A stretch of 64,000 bases of DNA from Flavobacteriaceae bacterium UBA3356 (GTDB lineage: Bacteria; Bacteroidota; Bacteroidia; Flavobacteriales; Flavobacteriaceae). Position numbers and translations under genes: made by a program. Below the pieces are notes generated by a model. The model saw nothing but the letters and a program-made list of their open reading frames with translations, searched no databases and was not told the DNA's origin. The stretch spans positions 62,001-126,000 of the forward strand of contig DEQW01000002.1 in the NCBI GenBank assembly GCA_002360635.1. The letters run 5' to 3'. Positions 52,221 to 62,392 of the stretch are shown piece after piece (the stretch's first letter is position 1; every line of letters starts with the position of its first letter).

Positions 52221-52880
52221 ATGAGCCAAACCATTTTAGCACCTTCCATCCTAGCAGCAGATTTTGCCAACCTCAAAAAAGACATCGATATGGTAAATAA
52301 CAGTGAAGCAGATTGGTTTCACTTAGATGTTATGGACGGCGTTTTTGTTCCGAATATTTCTTTTGGAATGCCTGTTATCGAAGCTATTTCAAGACATGCA
52401 AAAAAACCACTGGATGTTCACTTAATGATTGTTCAACCAGAACGATATGTAAAAGATTTCGCTCTGTTAGGCACCAACATTTTAACTGTTCACTATGAGG
52501 CTTCTACGCATTTACACAGAACTTTGCAAGCCATCAAAACTGAGGGGATGCAAGCTGGTGTAGCTCTAAACCCACATACTAATATTTCAGTTTTAAAAGA
52601 TACAATCGAAGATATTGATTTGGTATGCTTGATGAGCGTAAACCCTGGCTTCGGCGGACAATCTTTTATTGAAAACACTTATGAAAAAGTGAGAGAGTTG
52701 AAAAAGCTTATTTCAGAAAAAGGCGCTTCTACAAAAATTGAAATCGATGGCGGGGTGACCAATAAAAATGCAAAGCAATTGGTTGAAGCCGGTGCAGATG
52801 TATTGGTAGCGGGTAGTTATGTTTTCGGTTCAGAAAACCCAACTGAAACTATTAAAAACTTAGTTAAGACAACACAATAA
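52221..52880 (+). CDS. rpe: Ribulose-phosphate 3-epimerase
   Basis: The 219-aa TIM barrel has LAPSILAADFANL, WFHLDVMDGVFVPNISFG, LDVHLMIVQPERY, MSVNPGFGGQSFI and EIDGGV. It interconverts ribulose-5-P and xylulose-5-P in the pentose phosphate pathway. It is probably co-transcribed with the BLUF gene. Confidence 0.97.
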   Translation: MSQTILAPSILAADFANLKKDIDMVNNSEADWFHLDVMDGVFVPNISFGMPVIEAISRHAKKPLDVHLMIVQPERYVKDFALLGTNILTVHYEASTHLHRTLQAIKTEGMQAGVALNPHTNISVLKDTIEDIDLVCLMSVNPGFGGQSFIENTYEKVRELKKLISEKGASTKIEIDGGVTNKNAKQLVEAGADVLVAGSYVFGSENPTETIKNLVKTTQ

Positions 52881-53040
52881 TTAAACAGTATTTTCTAAGC
52901 AAAACACCAAGTTATTTGTTTTCTTTATTTTTTCATAACTTTATGATTAACAGAACCATAAAAACAACTCTCGCTTAATATAATGATGTATTAGGTAGGG
53001 TATTTTTAGGCATGCTTGTTTTATTATAAAGGGATAAATC

Positions 53041-55326
53041 ATGAAAACAAAACTACTAATCAGCTTATTTTTAATAGGTTTAACTTTTCAACTTCAAGCT
53101 CAGACAGACCCAAACTGGACATACATCCGTTCAGATAACACAGGGATTGGCGGTCAATTACATTACACCATTAAAGGAGATGATTTTAATAATATATGGA
53201 CGGGAGGCTATACATCTTCTTCTGAGGAAGGCAGCTTGGTTCGCATCGCCACTAGCGATACCGTTTATACCAACTGGGGAACTTATGCAGAAAATTATTT
53301 GCCAAATGGACTCATATTCGATATTGAGTTTGACCATACAGGTATTATTTGGGTAGGTACCGAAAAAGGTATAGCCACTTCGAGTAATGGGTTGGACTGG
53401 CAACATTACGACACTACTAATTCACCTCTCTTAGCAGACCAAACAGAAGGAATGGCCGTTGGCCTTAGTGATGACCTTTGGGCCGTAACCACTAATGCTG
53501 ACAATTCTATAAACGGAGTGGGTTTTTACAACGGAGCCACTTGGGAATACTATACAAGTTCTAATTCTGACCTGCCTGCAGGAACTAAATTTAATGATAT
53601 CGCAATTGATGCAAACGATATTAAATGGATTGCTTCAGAAAATGGACTGATTAAGTATGATGGTATAGAGTGGACACAATTTACCACTGCCAATAGTGGA
53701 TTATCTGCAAATACCATTTACGAAGTTGTAATTGACAACCAAAATAGAATCATGGCCTTAGTGGGAAGTGCCGTAGATATTTTTGATGGAACTAACTGGA
53801 CACACATAACCAGTGACGATTTACCCGTTTCAAGTATGAACGCATCTTCAATAGCCATACAGGATGATAAAATTATTTTAACTGAAGGTAGCAACCGCAG
53901 AGCATTGATTTTTGATGGAACCGATTGGACAGTGGAAACCACAAATTATTCCATTTTCGACTGCCATATAGATACCGATGGAAATTACTGGGTATCTGGC
54001 TCAGGAGTAGTAGGAAAGTTTGATGGTGCCGAATGGACAAGATATACCCGTAACAATACCGGATTGCCCGATAACTTTAACGACGATATTTTTATTGACA
54101 GCCAAGGCCGCAGATGGTTTGCCAATGGACAAGGCGGCATACAAGTGTTTGATTGCCCCAATTGGGAAGTATATGGCCCCAACAATGAAGGCCTCTTCCC
54201 TAACCCACAACCACAATATCAAACAACCATAGGTACTTCAATCACTGAGGATAGTGACGGTGATATTTGGTTTACTTACGATGGAACATCTGGCTATGCC
54301 ATCCAAATACCCGACGGAAATTATAGTGATTATGCATCCTGGATTATTTGGGATAATATTACTGCTCATCCTAATCTTCAGCTTGTCCAAGAAGTAGAAT
54401 CTACAGATAATGGTTTAGTCTTTCTAAGAACCTATTACGGAAATACATTTATGTATGACAAAGCTGCTGATTCTTGGACTCAATGGGATCTCTCAAATGG
54501 GTTAACTAGCAATCCGGATTGCCTTACAGGGCGTACTGGAGGAAAAATGTATTTGGGACATTATCAAGGTATCGACATATACGATAATGGCACTTGGAGC
54601 AGAATGGACTTAGCATCTACAGGAATTGAACACGTTAATGACATTCAGTTTGACAATAACGACATAATGTGGCTTGCAACCACAGGAGGACTTTGGAAAT
54701 ATGATGGCGCAGATTGGACCAATTGGAACACTACAAACAGCAATATTGCCGCAGATAATGTAAGGGCGATAGATATTGATGCCAGCAATAACATTTACTT
54801 AAGCGCGTATAACACTCAAACTTGGCCCTATTACGGAGGTATTTCTTATTTTGGTGGAACAGGCGATACATTTACAACGTTCTTAGCTGAAAGCTCCCCT
54901 TTGGCACACAAACAAGCTGAAGATATTGCAGTAGATGAATTTGGTAATATATGGGCTTTGACACAAAGTGAAGGTTTCAGTATTTACAACCCCAATGGCA
55001 TATCTGGATTTGAATGTATCAACAGATCCCTGGACCGAACCCTTGGAACCCCTGAAGTAAGTTTTGATGCTTTAGAAAAAGGAATTAGCTACCCCAACCC
55101 CTTCTCTGAGACAACGACCATTGCATTTAATTCTGATAATGCAAAACCCGTTTCAATTTTAATTTTTGATGTATTGGGCAGAAAAATAGAAACCCATTCT
55201 ATAAAAAATATTGTGACAGGGAAAAACAGCTATACTTTAAATCTAACGAGTCAGCCTAGCGGAATTTACTTTTGCAATATTATTTCAAACAAAAAAAGCA
55301 AAACAATAAAATTAATCAAACAATAG
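53041..55326 (+). CDS. Secreted beta-propeller protein with T9SS sorting domain
   Basis: The 761-aa protein has a signal peptide (1-20, LQAQ). About ten blades of the two-component-regulator propeller type follow, with the repeating pattern I-W-x-G/A-T/S-x-x-G-(L/I)...Y-D/N-G-x-x-W (for example IIWVGTEKGIATSSNG, DIKWIASENGLIKYDG, IMWLATTGGLWKYDG). The type A T9SS C-terminal domain starts ISYPNPFSETTTIAF and ends KTIKLIKQ. It is a surface or released binding protein; the ligand is unknown. It is not fused to a histidine kinase. Confidence 0.9.
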   Translation: MKTKLLISLFLIGLTFQLQAQTDPNWTYIRSDNTGIGGQLHYTIKGDDFNNIWTGGYTSSSEEGSLVRIATSDTVYTNWGTYAENYLPNGLIFDIEFDHTGIIWVGTEKGIATSSNGLDWQHYDTTNSPLLADQTEGMAVGLSDDLWAVTTNADNSINGVGFYNGATWEYYTSSNSDLPAGTKFNDIAIDANDIKWIASENGLIKYDGIEWTQFTTANSGLSANTIYEVVIDNQNRIMALVGSAVDIFDGTNWTHITSDDLPVSSMNASSIAIQDDKIILTEGSNRRALIFDGTDWTVETTNYSIFDCHIDTDGNYWVSGSGVVGKFDGAEWTRYTRNNTGLPDNFNDDIFIDSQGRRWFANGQGGIQVFDCPNWEVYGPNNEGLFPNPQPQYQTTIGTSITEDSDGDIWFTYDGTSGYAIQIPDGNYSDYASWIIWDNITAHPNLQLVQEVESTDNGLVFLRTYYGNTFMYDKAADSWTQWDLSNGLTSNPDCLTGRTGGKMYLGHYQGIDIYDNGTWSRMDLASTGIEHVNDIQFDNNDIMWLATTGGLWKYDGADWTNWNTTNSNIAADNVRAIDIDASNNIYLSAYNTQTWPYYGGISYFGGTGDTFTTFLAESSPLAHKQAEDIAVDEFGNIWALTQSEGFSIYNPNGISGFECINRSLDRTLGTPEVSFDALEKGISYPNPFSETTTIAFNSDNAKPVSILIFDVLGRKIETHSIKNIVTGKNSYTLNLTSQPSGIYFCNIISNKKSKTIKLIKQ

Positions 55327-55337
55327 GTTTTATCTAA

Positions 55338-55374
55338 AAAAAGCCTGCTCTGGAAAACCAAGTAGGCTTTTCTT
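55338..55374 (+). terminator. Terminator after the propeller gene, overlapping the ypdA promoter
   Basis: AAAGCCTGCT..TGG pairs with CCAAGTAGGCTTT with one bulge, then TTTTCTT. Its T tract runs directly into the -7 box at 55374-55381. Confidence 0.6.
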
Positions 55375-55381
55375 ATCTTTG
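55374..55381 (+). promoter_or_regulatory. -7 box of ypdA
   Basis: TATCTTTG fits TAnnTTTG and ends 15 nt before the TTG start at 55397. Confidence 0.5.
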
Positions 55382-55396
55382 CGGTAAAAGAATACA

Positions 55397-56383
55397 TTGA
55401 CTAACAAAAAAGATGTCCTCATCATAGGCGCCGGCCCCATTGGAATTGCTTGCGCCCTTGAATGCAAAAAACACAATTTAGATTACATAGTGATTGAGAA
55501 AGGGACACTAACAAACTCTCTCTATAATTACCCACTGAATATGACCTTTTTTTCCACTTCAGAAAAATTGGAAATCGATGAAATCCCCTTTATCAGCAAC
55601 AACCCGAAACCTACCCGAAATGAAGCGCTAGAATATTACCGACGGGTAGCTACTTCAAACAAGCTCAATATTAATTTATACGAAACCATAACAGGGGTTG
55701 AAAAAGAAGCAGACGGAAGTTTTAGTGTTACTTCAGAAAAAAATAATTACCGTGTAAAAAGCGTAGTCGTAAGCACTGGATTTTACGACATCCCCAAACT
55801 ATTGAATGTTCTGGGGGAAGACCTTCCAAAAGTGTCTCATTATTTCAAAGAAGCACATCCATATGTAATGCAAAAAAACATTGTGGTTGGAGCGAGCAAT
55901 TCATCTGTGGATGCTGCATTGGAAATTTGGCGCAAAGGAGGCGATGTTACTATGGTGGTAAGAGGTTCTACAATTGGCGAACGTGTAAAATACTGGGTAA
56001 AGCCCGATATTGAAAATAGAATTGAAGAAGGAAGCATTAAAGCTTATTTTAATTCAGAAATTAAAGAGATTAAGGAAACCGAAGTAATAATTGATACACC
56101 TGAGGGAGTAATAACTGTTCCCAACGATTTTGTTATTGCATTGACTGGGTATCGCCCAGATTTTGCTTTTCTGGAAACATTAGGCATCGAGTTGTCTAAA
56201 GAAGGAAAATATTTTCCCAAATACAATCCAGAAACAATGGAGAGCAATGTGGCTAACTTATATTTGGCTGGCGTTATTTGTGGCGGCATGGAAACCCATA
56301 AGTGGTTTATTGAAAATTCGCGGATTCATGCTAAAATAATAGCTAAGTCTATTTCAAAGAAAATCAATAGCCAGCAAAAGTAA
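55397..56383 (+). CDS. ypdA: YpdA/Bdr-type flavin disulfide reductase
   Basis: The 328-aa FAD/NADPH protein has VLIIGAGPIGIACALECKKH (FAD), MTFFSTSEKLEID, and the NADPH motif VVGASNSSVDAALEIWRKGG. It matches YpdA, the putative bacillithiol-disulfide reductase of Bacillota and Bacteroidota, for redox control. There is no CxxC thioredoxin-reductase motif, as expected. The start is TTG 55397. The last 20 nt overlap the convergent MtfA-like gene. Confidence 0.9.
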   Translation: MTNKKDVLIIGAGPIGIACALECKKHNLDYIVIEKGTLTNSLYNYPLNMTFFSTSEKLEIDEIPFISNNPKPTRNEALEYYRRVATSNKLNINLYETITGVEKEADGSFSVTSEKNNYRVKSVVVSTGFYDIPKLLNVLGEDLPKVSHYFKEAHPYVMQKNIVVGASNSSVDAALEIWRKGGDVTMVVRGSTIGERVKYWVKPDIENRIEEGSIKAYFNSEIKEIKETEVIIDTPEGVITVPNDFVIALTGYRPDFAFLETLGIELSKEGKYFPKYNPETMESNVANLYLAGVICGGMETHKWFIENSRIHAKIIAKSISKKINSQQK

Positions 56384-57188
56384 AATTGAGGAGTTGCCTT
56401 GTATATTTGTAGAGTTCTGGGAAATGTTCTTTAAAATCGTTTGGTGATTCTATAAAATACTCAGCTAAGACTGCCATAAACTCGTATTGGTTGGTAAATG
56501 CGTAGTTTCTGAAATAACGTGTTTTATCTAACGTATCTCTTACTTCTTGTACTGTCAATCTTTTCAAGATATTCTGAAATTGCTTTTGAAACCTCAAAGA
56601 GTCCACATCTCGACTTTGCATAGCTTCCAATTGCATAGCATGCATAAACTCATGAATACCCAGATTAAGATTGTCATCAGTAATTTTATAGCCTTTTTCA
56701 AAATGCTTCCAAGATAAAATAAGTGCTCTTTCCCTTGGGTTAAATTCTCCTTTATGGTTTGCTTGGTTTACAGTGCTGTAAAACTCGTTAGGATATAGCA
56801 GGATGTAATCAATAAGCCCGTAATTATAGTTTCTCCTTCCAAAGCTCAGCATACAAGCAGTTGCAGCTATCAACAGTTTCATTTTTTTATCCACTTTCAT
56901 TTCTTGTCTGCCTACGAACTTTTTTTGCGAAATAAACATAACTATTCGATGCTGGAACTGCCTTTGTTCCTTTATTGACAGTAAATTATAGAAATAAAAA
57001 CCCTTTTTGAGTACTTCTATTTCTTCTTTATTTAACTTTTTATAGATTAAAATGTATCTATACAAGGGTTTGTTCATTACGTTAGCATACCAATTTTCAA
57101 AAACATGGAATAAGAAGAAAGCGAATCCTAAAAGAACTATAGGATATGCGTAAGGAGCCATCCAGTCTATGTTTTCGAGTCTAAGCAC
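56364..57188 (-). CDS. MtfA-like zinc metallopeptidase
   Basis: The 274-aa protein has one N-terminal membrane helix (13-30) and an MtfA/PF06167 peptidase domain. Zinc motif H179-E-F-M-H183 (NLGIHEFMHAMQLE) and downstream YEFMAVLAEYFIESP (third ligand Glu) are intact. E. coli MtfA acts on Mlc and controls glucose uptake; no Mlc gene is seen here. The membrane anchor is unlike the soluble E. coli form. It ends inside the last codons of ypdA. Confidence 0.88.
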   Translation of the reverse strand: MLRLENIDWMAPYAYPIVLLGFAFFLFHVFENWYANVMNKPLYRYILIYKKLNKEEIEVLKKGFYFYNLLSIKEQRQFQHRIVMFISQKKFVGRQEMKVDKKMKLLIAATACMLSFGRRNYNYGLIDYILLYPNEFYSTVNQANHKGEFNPRERALILSWKHFEKGYKITDDNLNLGIHEFMHAMQLEAMQSRDVDSLRFQKQFQNILKRLTVQEVRDTLDKTRYFRNYAFTNQYEFMAVLAEYFIESPNDFKEHFPELYKYTRQLLNFTFAGY

Positions 57189-57249
57189 GTTTTATTTTGT
57201 TTAAAGAAAGAATCAATAATTACCTCTTACATAACGCACTAAGGCATAA

Positions 57250-57304
57250 AATATTAACATTTAAACATTTGATTACTAACCTTATAAAAAAATGTTAAAA
57301 TATT
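57250..57304. repeat. Inverted repeat upstream of susC
   Basis: AATATTAACATT (57250-57261) pairs with AATGTTAAAATATT (57291-57304) apart from two extra bases. It lies 80-135 nt before the SusC start in the shared upstream region with the divergent mtfA-like gene. It may be an operator; the A/T richness lowers its weight. Confidence 0.3.
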
Positions 57305-57385
57305 GATAAAAAATTTAACGTTTAATTCATGCAAAAAGTAAGTAATTTGAATAGTTTTGTAACAAGCTTAACAAAAAATACATAT

Positions 57386-60300
57386 ATGAGACAAAAATTT
57401 AAAATTCTGTTAACGTTACTGTCTTTCGTAATGGTGCAAACTATGTTTGCTCAAGAGAAACAAATTACGGGATCAGTACAAGATGCGTCCGGAGTTCCTT
57501 TACTGGGAGTAAACATTTTAGTAAAAGGAACGTCGACCGGAACACAAACCGACTTCGATGGAAATTACACTATTGAAGCATCGACTGGTGAAACCTTAGT
57601 ATTTAGTTACGTAGGGTACACACCTAAAGAAGTGGTTGTAGGCGAAAGCAGTACAATCGATGTTGTTCTTGAGCAAGGAGAAGCTCTTGAAACTGTTGTA
57701 GTAACCGCTCTTGGTATTTCTAGGGAAAAGAAATCTCTTGGATATTCCACACAGCAGGTTAGCAGTGATGAGTTGAACGTAACTAGACCTAGTAATGCTA
57801 TTAATTCATTATCAGGTAAGGTTGCAGGTGTTCAAATTACAAATCCAACCGGTAACTTAGGAGGTTCTTCTAGAATTGTACTAAGGGGTATTGGTTCTGT
57901 TACAGGTGAGAACAAACCTTTAATTGTTGTAGATGGTATTCCTTTAGACAACTCAAACTACAACTCTACTACTGCTCAAGTTGGTAGTGGTGGTCGTGAC
58001 TATGGTGATGCTGGTTTTGACATTAACCCAGACGACGTAGAAAGTATAAACGTACTTAAAGGTGGTGCTGCAGCAGCACTTTATGGTTCGAGAGCATCTA
58101 ACGGTGTTATCCAAATTACTACTAAATCTGGTAAAGAAGGTAAAGGACAAGTTACCGTAAACTCAGGTGTTACATTTGAGACCGTAAACATCCTACCTCA
58201 AGTACAGAAATTATACGGTGGTGGTGCTGGTGATCCAAACACGATTGAGCAAAGTACGTTCGATACCGCTGTAATTAATGGTACTACATATAATATTGTG
58301 GACTATGCAACTGATGAATCCTGGGGGCCTCGATACAATGGACAACAAGTATTACATTGGGATGCATTTGATCCAGAATTTCCACAAGACTTCTTAAACC
58401 CTAGAGAATGGAAATATCCTAAAAATGATAGAGAAGATTTCTTTAACACGGGTATATCTTTCAATAATGGTGTTGCCTTTACACAAGGTACAGAAGACAC
58501 TCAGTTCCGTTTATCGGTAAACAATACTAAAACAAAAGGTATTGTTCCAAACTCTGAACTTAATAAAAATACTGTTAACTTTAACGGATCTTCTCAAATT
58601 TCAGAGCGCCTTAAAGTTGATGCTGGTGTTAACTTTACTGTTACAGATGGTTTCAACAGACCTGAATCTGGATATGGAGACAACAGTGTTATTTTGCAAC
58701 TATACCAATTTGGTCAAACTTCTTTAGATTTTGAACGTTTGAAGAAATTTCAATTGCCTGACGGAACACAAAGAACGTGGAACCGTATAGCTTTTGACAA
58801 TCCTAAGGCAAGATATACCGATAACCCTTACTGGATACTAAATAAAAACATTGCTACAGATAAGAGAACTCGTTGGTACGGTAATTTAGGGTTGCAATAT
58901 GATATTACTGACAAAATTTATGCAGTTGGTAAAATTTATGCTGATACCTATAACCTAAGAATCAATGACAATGTATCTTTAAGTGAAATTTCAACGCAAG
59001 TTGCAAGACATAACGAAGCAGATAGAAATTTCCAAGAAGTAAACTATGAAGCTCGTTTACACTATGATGACAAATATTTTGATGACAAATTAAGTCTTAA
59101 TGCCTTTGTAGGTACCAACAGAAGAGATGCTGAATTTCATAGATTAAGTGGTTTTTCTAATGGTGGTTTAGTTGTGCCAGGGATTTACAACTTAAGCAAC
59201 TCTGTTGATGATGCAACTGTTACAGAGTTTGATTCTAGAAGAAGAACAAATAGTGTATTTGGTTCTGCCTCTTTTGGATATGATAACTTTGCTTATGTAA
59301 CAGTAACTGGTAGAAATGACTGGTCTTCAACCTTACCTGCAGCAAACAATTCATTCTTTTACCCATCCATTAATGGTAGTATAGTGTTTTCACAATTCAT
59401 TGATGCATCTTGGTTATCTTTTGGTAAAGTAAGAGGTGGTTATGCTGAGGTTGGTAGTGATACAGAGCCTTATAGATTACGTAACACATTTGCTTCAGAC
59501 GTTTCATTTTTAGGAACGACTCAGTTCTTAACACCAAATGCAAACAACAATAACACGTTAAGACCAGAGCTTAAAGAAACTTGGGAAGTAGGTCTTGAAA
59601 TGGCTTTCTTTGACCGCCGTTTTAGCTTTGATTTAACGTATTACAATGAGCTAACGAACGACTTGATTACACCAGTACAAGTACCAGTATCAACAGGATT
59701 TAATTCAACTTTTGTGAATGCTGGTCAATTGGAAAATAAAGGTATTGAAGCCTTAGTAAATATTACTCCAATAAAAACGGATGATTTTTCTTGGGATATT
59801 ACTTGGAACTTTGCCAAGAACGAAAATGAGCTTGTAAGCCTTTTTCAAGATGTTGAGTCTTTAGTACTTGCAAACTATACATTTAACGGTGTTACCTTAA
59901 ATGCAGTTGTAGGTGAGCCTTACGGTGTAATTAGAGGTACAAACTATGTTTACGATAACGAAGGAAATAAAGTTATTAATGCAAACGGAAGTTATGCTGA
60001 AACTCAAAATGTTGAGAACTTAGGAAGTATCCTACCAGACTACAACATGGGTATTAGAAACAGCTTTACCTATAAAGGTATAAACCTAGGTTTCCTTATT
60101 GACGTTCAAAAAGGAGGTAAGTATAGATCTCTTACAAACATCTGGGGTCACTACTCTGGTATCTTGGAGTCTACTGCTGCTAATAATATTCGTGAAGAAG
60201 GTCTTGTACTGGACGGTGTAACAGGAACTGTTACATATGATGACGAAGGAAATTACACAGTAACAGATACAGCACCAAATACAACACGTATCTCGGCTCA

Positions 60301-60592
60301 ACAATGGGGTCAAGGATTCTTTACAGGAAATGATGCTCAAAACGTTTTTGATGCAGACTACGTGAAGTTACGTGAAGTATCGATAGGATATACATTCCCA
60401 TCAAAATGGTTTGATTATGTTGACTCTGTAAGAGTTAGCGCATTTGGTAGAAACCTTGCAGTATGGGGATTAGACAATGATAACTTTGATCCTGAAGTTG
60501 CTAGTACTGGTAGTGGAAACATCCAAGGAGCAGAAGGTGGTTCGTTACCATCAACAAGATCAATAGGATTTAATGTAGAATTAAAATTTTAA
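57386..60592 (+). CDS. SusC/RagA-type TonB-linked outer-membrane transporter
   Basis: The 1068-aa protein has a signal peptide (MRQKFKILLTLLSF...MFAQ), a carboxypeptidase-like domain (ITGSVQDASGVPLLGVNILV), the TonB box region (ETVVVTALGISREKKSLGYS), a plug with the SusC motif LRGIGSVTGENKPLIVVDG and GAAAALYGSRASNGVI, and a barrel ending IGFNVELKF. It imports an oligomer captured by SusD. ATG 57386 is chosen for the signal peptide; ATG 57329 would add 19 residues. No glycoside hydrolase or peptidase partner is adjacent, so the substrate is unknown. Confidence 0.93.
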   Translation: MRQKFKILLTLLSFVMVQTMFAQEKQITGSVQDASGVPLLGVNILVKGTSTGTQTDFDGNYTIEASTGETLVFSYVGYTPKEVVVGESSTIDVVLEQGEALETVVVTALGISREKKSLGYSTQQVSSDELNVTRPSNAINSLSGKVAGVQITNPTGNLGGSSRIVLRGIGSVTGENKPLIVVDGIPLDNSNYNSTTAQVGSGGRDYGDAGFDINPDDVESINVLKGGAAAALYGSRASNGVIQITTKSGKEGKGQVTVNSGVTFETVNILPQVQKLYGGGAGDPNTIEQSTFDTAVINGTTYNIVDYATDESWGPRYNGQQVLHWDAFDPEFPQDFLNPREWKYPKNDREDFFNTGISFNNGVAFTQGTEDTQFRLSVNNTKTKGIVPNSELNKNTVNFNGSSQISERLKVDAGVNFTVTDGFNRPESGYGDNSVILQLYQFGQTSLDFERLKKFQLPDGTQRTWNRIAFDNPKARYTDNPYWILNKNIATDKRTRWYGNLGLQYDITDKIYAVGKIYADTYNLRINDNVSLSEISTQVARHNEADRNFQEVNYEARLHYDDKYFDDKLSLNAFVGTNRRDAEFHRLSGFSNGGLVVPGIYNLSNSVDDATVTEFDSRRRTNSVFGSASFGYDNFAYVTVTGRNDWSSTLPAANNSFFYPSINGSIVFSQFIDASWLSFGKVRGGYAEVGSDTEPYRLRNTFASDVSFLGTTQFLTPNANNNNTLRPELKETWEVGLEMAFFDRRFSFDLTYYNELTNDLITPVQVPVSTGFNSTFVNAGQLENKGIEALVNITPIKTDDFSWDITWNFAKNENELVSLFQDVESLVLANYTFNGVTLNAVVGEPYGVIRGTNYVYDNEGNKVINANGSYAETQNVENLGSILPDYNMGIRNSFTYKGINLGFLIDVQKGGKYRSLTNIWGHYSGILESTAANNIREEGLVLDGVTGTVTYDDEGNYTVTDTAPNTTRISAQQWGQGFFTGNDAQNVFDADYVKLREVSIGYTFPSKWFDYVDSVRVSAFGRNLAVWGLDNDNFDPEVASTGSGNIQGAEGGSLPSTRSIGFNVELKF

Positions 60593-60596
60593 AAAA

Positions 60597-62168
60597 ATGA
60601 AAAAGATATTAATTGTAACAGTATTGTTTGCAATATCCTCCGCATTTATATCGTGTAGTGAAGATATTGAGGACTACAACAAGAACCCAAACGCACCGGA
60701 AGTTGTTCCAACTAATACGGTATTCAACGCTGCTACTAAGCAATATGTTGATAGAATGCGAAGCGCCTTCAACAGTGGTAGATTAACACTGAACTGGGTA
60801 GAGTATTGGGGACAAAATGCTTATGCAGATGAAGACCGTTATTTGTTTAGAGAAACATCAGCGGAATCTCTGTATAATGCGTACTTAACCGCTAATGAGT
60901 TTAAAACCATTATTGATTTAAATACAGATCCAGACAGTGCTGCTGATGTAGCTGCTGTAGGTGCAAATGAAAACCAGATTGCTGCTTCTAGAATTATGTT
61001 AGCATATCTGTTCCATAAACTTACAGATACTTTTGGAGATGTACCTTATTACTCATATGGTAGCGATGATCCAGAATTTCAAGCTCTTAATGTAGAAGAA
61101 ACGCAATCACCAGTTTTTGCTACACAAGAGAAGATCTATGCTGATATTTTAAAGGAATTAAGAGAATCAGCAGACATGATATCAGTTTCAGAGCCTGTTT
61201 TCACAAGTGGAGACAACATCTTCGATGGAGATGCTTCTAAATGGAAAAAGTTTGCTAACTCGTTGATATTGAGAGTTGCAACTCGTTTAAAAGGTGTAAA
61301 TGCTAGTTTAGCTAACAGTGCTATTAGCGCCGCTATTAATGACGGAGTAATGACATCAAATGCAGATAACGCTGTACAAGCGTATGGAGAGACTGATAAT
61401 GAAGCTTCTCCTTGGTGGGGTGCTTTTATTACTCGTACTGATTTTGCTGTAGCACATCCATTTGTAAACCTATTAAAAGGTGATGTTGGGAATTTCTCAC
61501 CAGACCCAAGGTTATTTAAAATGGCTGCACCAAAAAGTGTCAGTATAGATGATATTAAGGCTGATGATTACGAAGAAAGTACAGATTTTGCTGACTATGA
61601 AGGTATTCCTTATGCTTTTGAGCTTTTAAATCAACTTGGTAATGCTACGTATTCTTTTCCTAGTAGCAATGTATTAAAGCCAGATTATGGTGAAGTGCTT
61701 ATGGAGTATGCAGAAGTTGCTTTCCTTTTATCAGAAAACAACAACTGGAGTCAAGCTGAATATGAAAACGGTGTACGTGCCTCTATGGAAAAGTGGGGTG
61801 TACCAAGTGCTGATATAGATACATTTGTTGCTGGCTTACCAGCTGCTAATCAAGCTAATGTTTTAAATCAAAAATACATTGCACTTTATATGCAAAGTCA
61901 CGAAGCATATGCAGAATACAGAAGAACTGGTTTCCCTAACACAATGTTTTTACCAGGTGACTCTTATACATTACCTACAGAACAAGCAGATGATGCTGGT
62001 GTAGCGTCTTATACTTTTGTACCTGCAGTTAATGCAACAGATCTTCCATATAGAATTACATACCCTGTAATTATTCAAACTATTAATGGAGCAAACCGTC
62101 AGGCAGCAGTTGCTGGCTTAAGTAACGGTGACACCATTTTAAGTAAACTATTCTGGGATGTAAACTAA
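60597..62168 (+). CDS. SusD/RagB-family nutrient-binding lipoprotein
   Basis: The 523-aa protein has a lipoprotein signal (FAISSAFISC, Cys20). The SusD-like body of the SusD_2 type contains DYNKNPNAPEVVPTN, LNWVEYWGQNAY, YLFHKLTDTFGDVPYYSYG and YAEYRRTGFPNTMF. It is the outer-membrane lid for the SusC channel, 4 nt upstream. The SusD_2 type often accompanies peptide or general oligomer uptake, which is an inference. A terminator follows. Confidence 0.93.
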   Translation: MKKILIVTVLFAISSAFISCSEDIEDYNKNPNAPEVVPTNTVFNAATKQYVDRMRSAFNSGRLTLNWVEYWGQNAYADEDRYLFRETSAESLYNAYLTANEFKTIIDLNTDPDSAADVAAVGANENQIAASRIMLAYLFHKLTDTFGDVPYYSYGSDDPEFQALNVEETQSPVFATQEKIYADILKELRESADMISVSEPVFTSGDNIFDGDASKWKKFANSLILRVATRLKGVNASLANSAISAAINDGVMTSNADNAVQAYGETDNEASPWWGAFITRTDFAVAHPFVNLLKGDVGNFSPDPRLFKMAAPKSVSIDDIKADDYEESTDFADYEGIPYAFELLNQLGNATYSFPSSNVLKPDYGEVLMEYAEVAFLLSENNNWSQAEYENGVRASMEKWGVPSADIDTFVAGLPAANQANVLNQKYIALYMQSHEAYAEYRRTGFPNTMFLPGDSYTLPTEQADDAGVASYTFVPAVNATDLPYRITYPVIIQTINGANRQAAVAGLSNGDTILSKLFWDVN

Positions 62169-62219
62169 TTAAATAAGTATTTTTATTTAATTTTGGTAAA
62201 TGGTAAACACCAATTAATA

Positions 62220-62254
62220 AAAGAAGCCGCTTTAAAGCGGCTTCTTTGTTTTTT
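62220..62254 (+). terminator. Terminator after susD
   Basis: AAGAAGCCGCTT-TAA-AGCGGCTTCTT is followed by TGTTTTTT. The next 140 bases (62255-62392) show only A/T-rich DNA. Confidence 0.85.
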
Positions 62255-62392
62255 AAAGGATACAATAAAGTTGGTTAATTTTAATAGAGCCAAGAGTTAT
62301 TAAATTAAAATTTAAGTAGTACTGTTGCTAATGATATTTAAAATTGGTTGAGGCAAATACATATTATAATCTTAAATCAAATTTATTAATTA

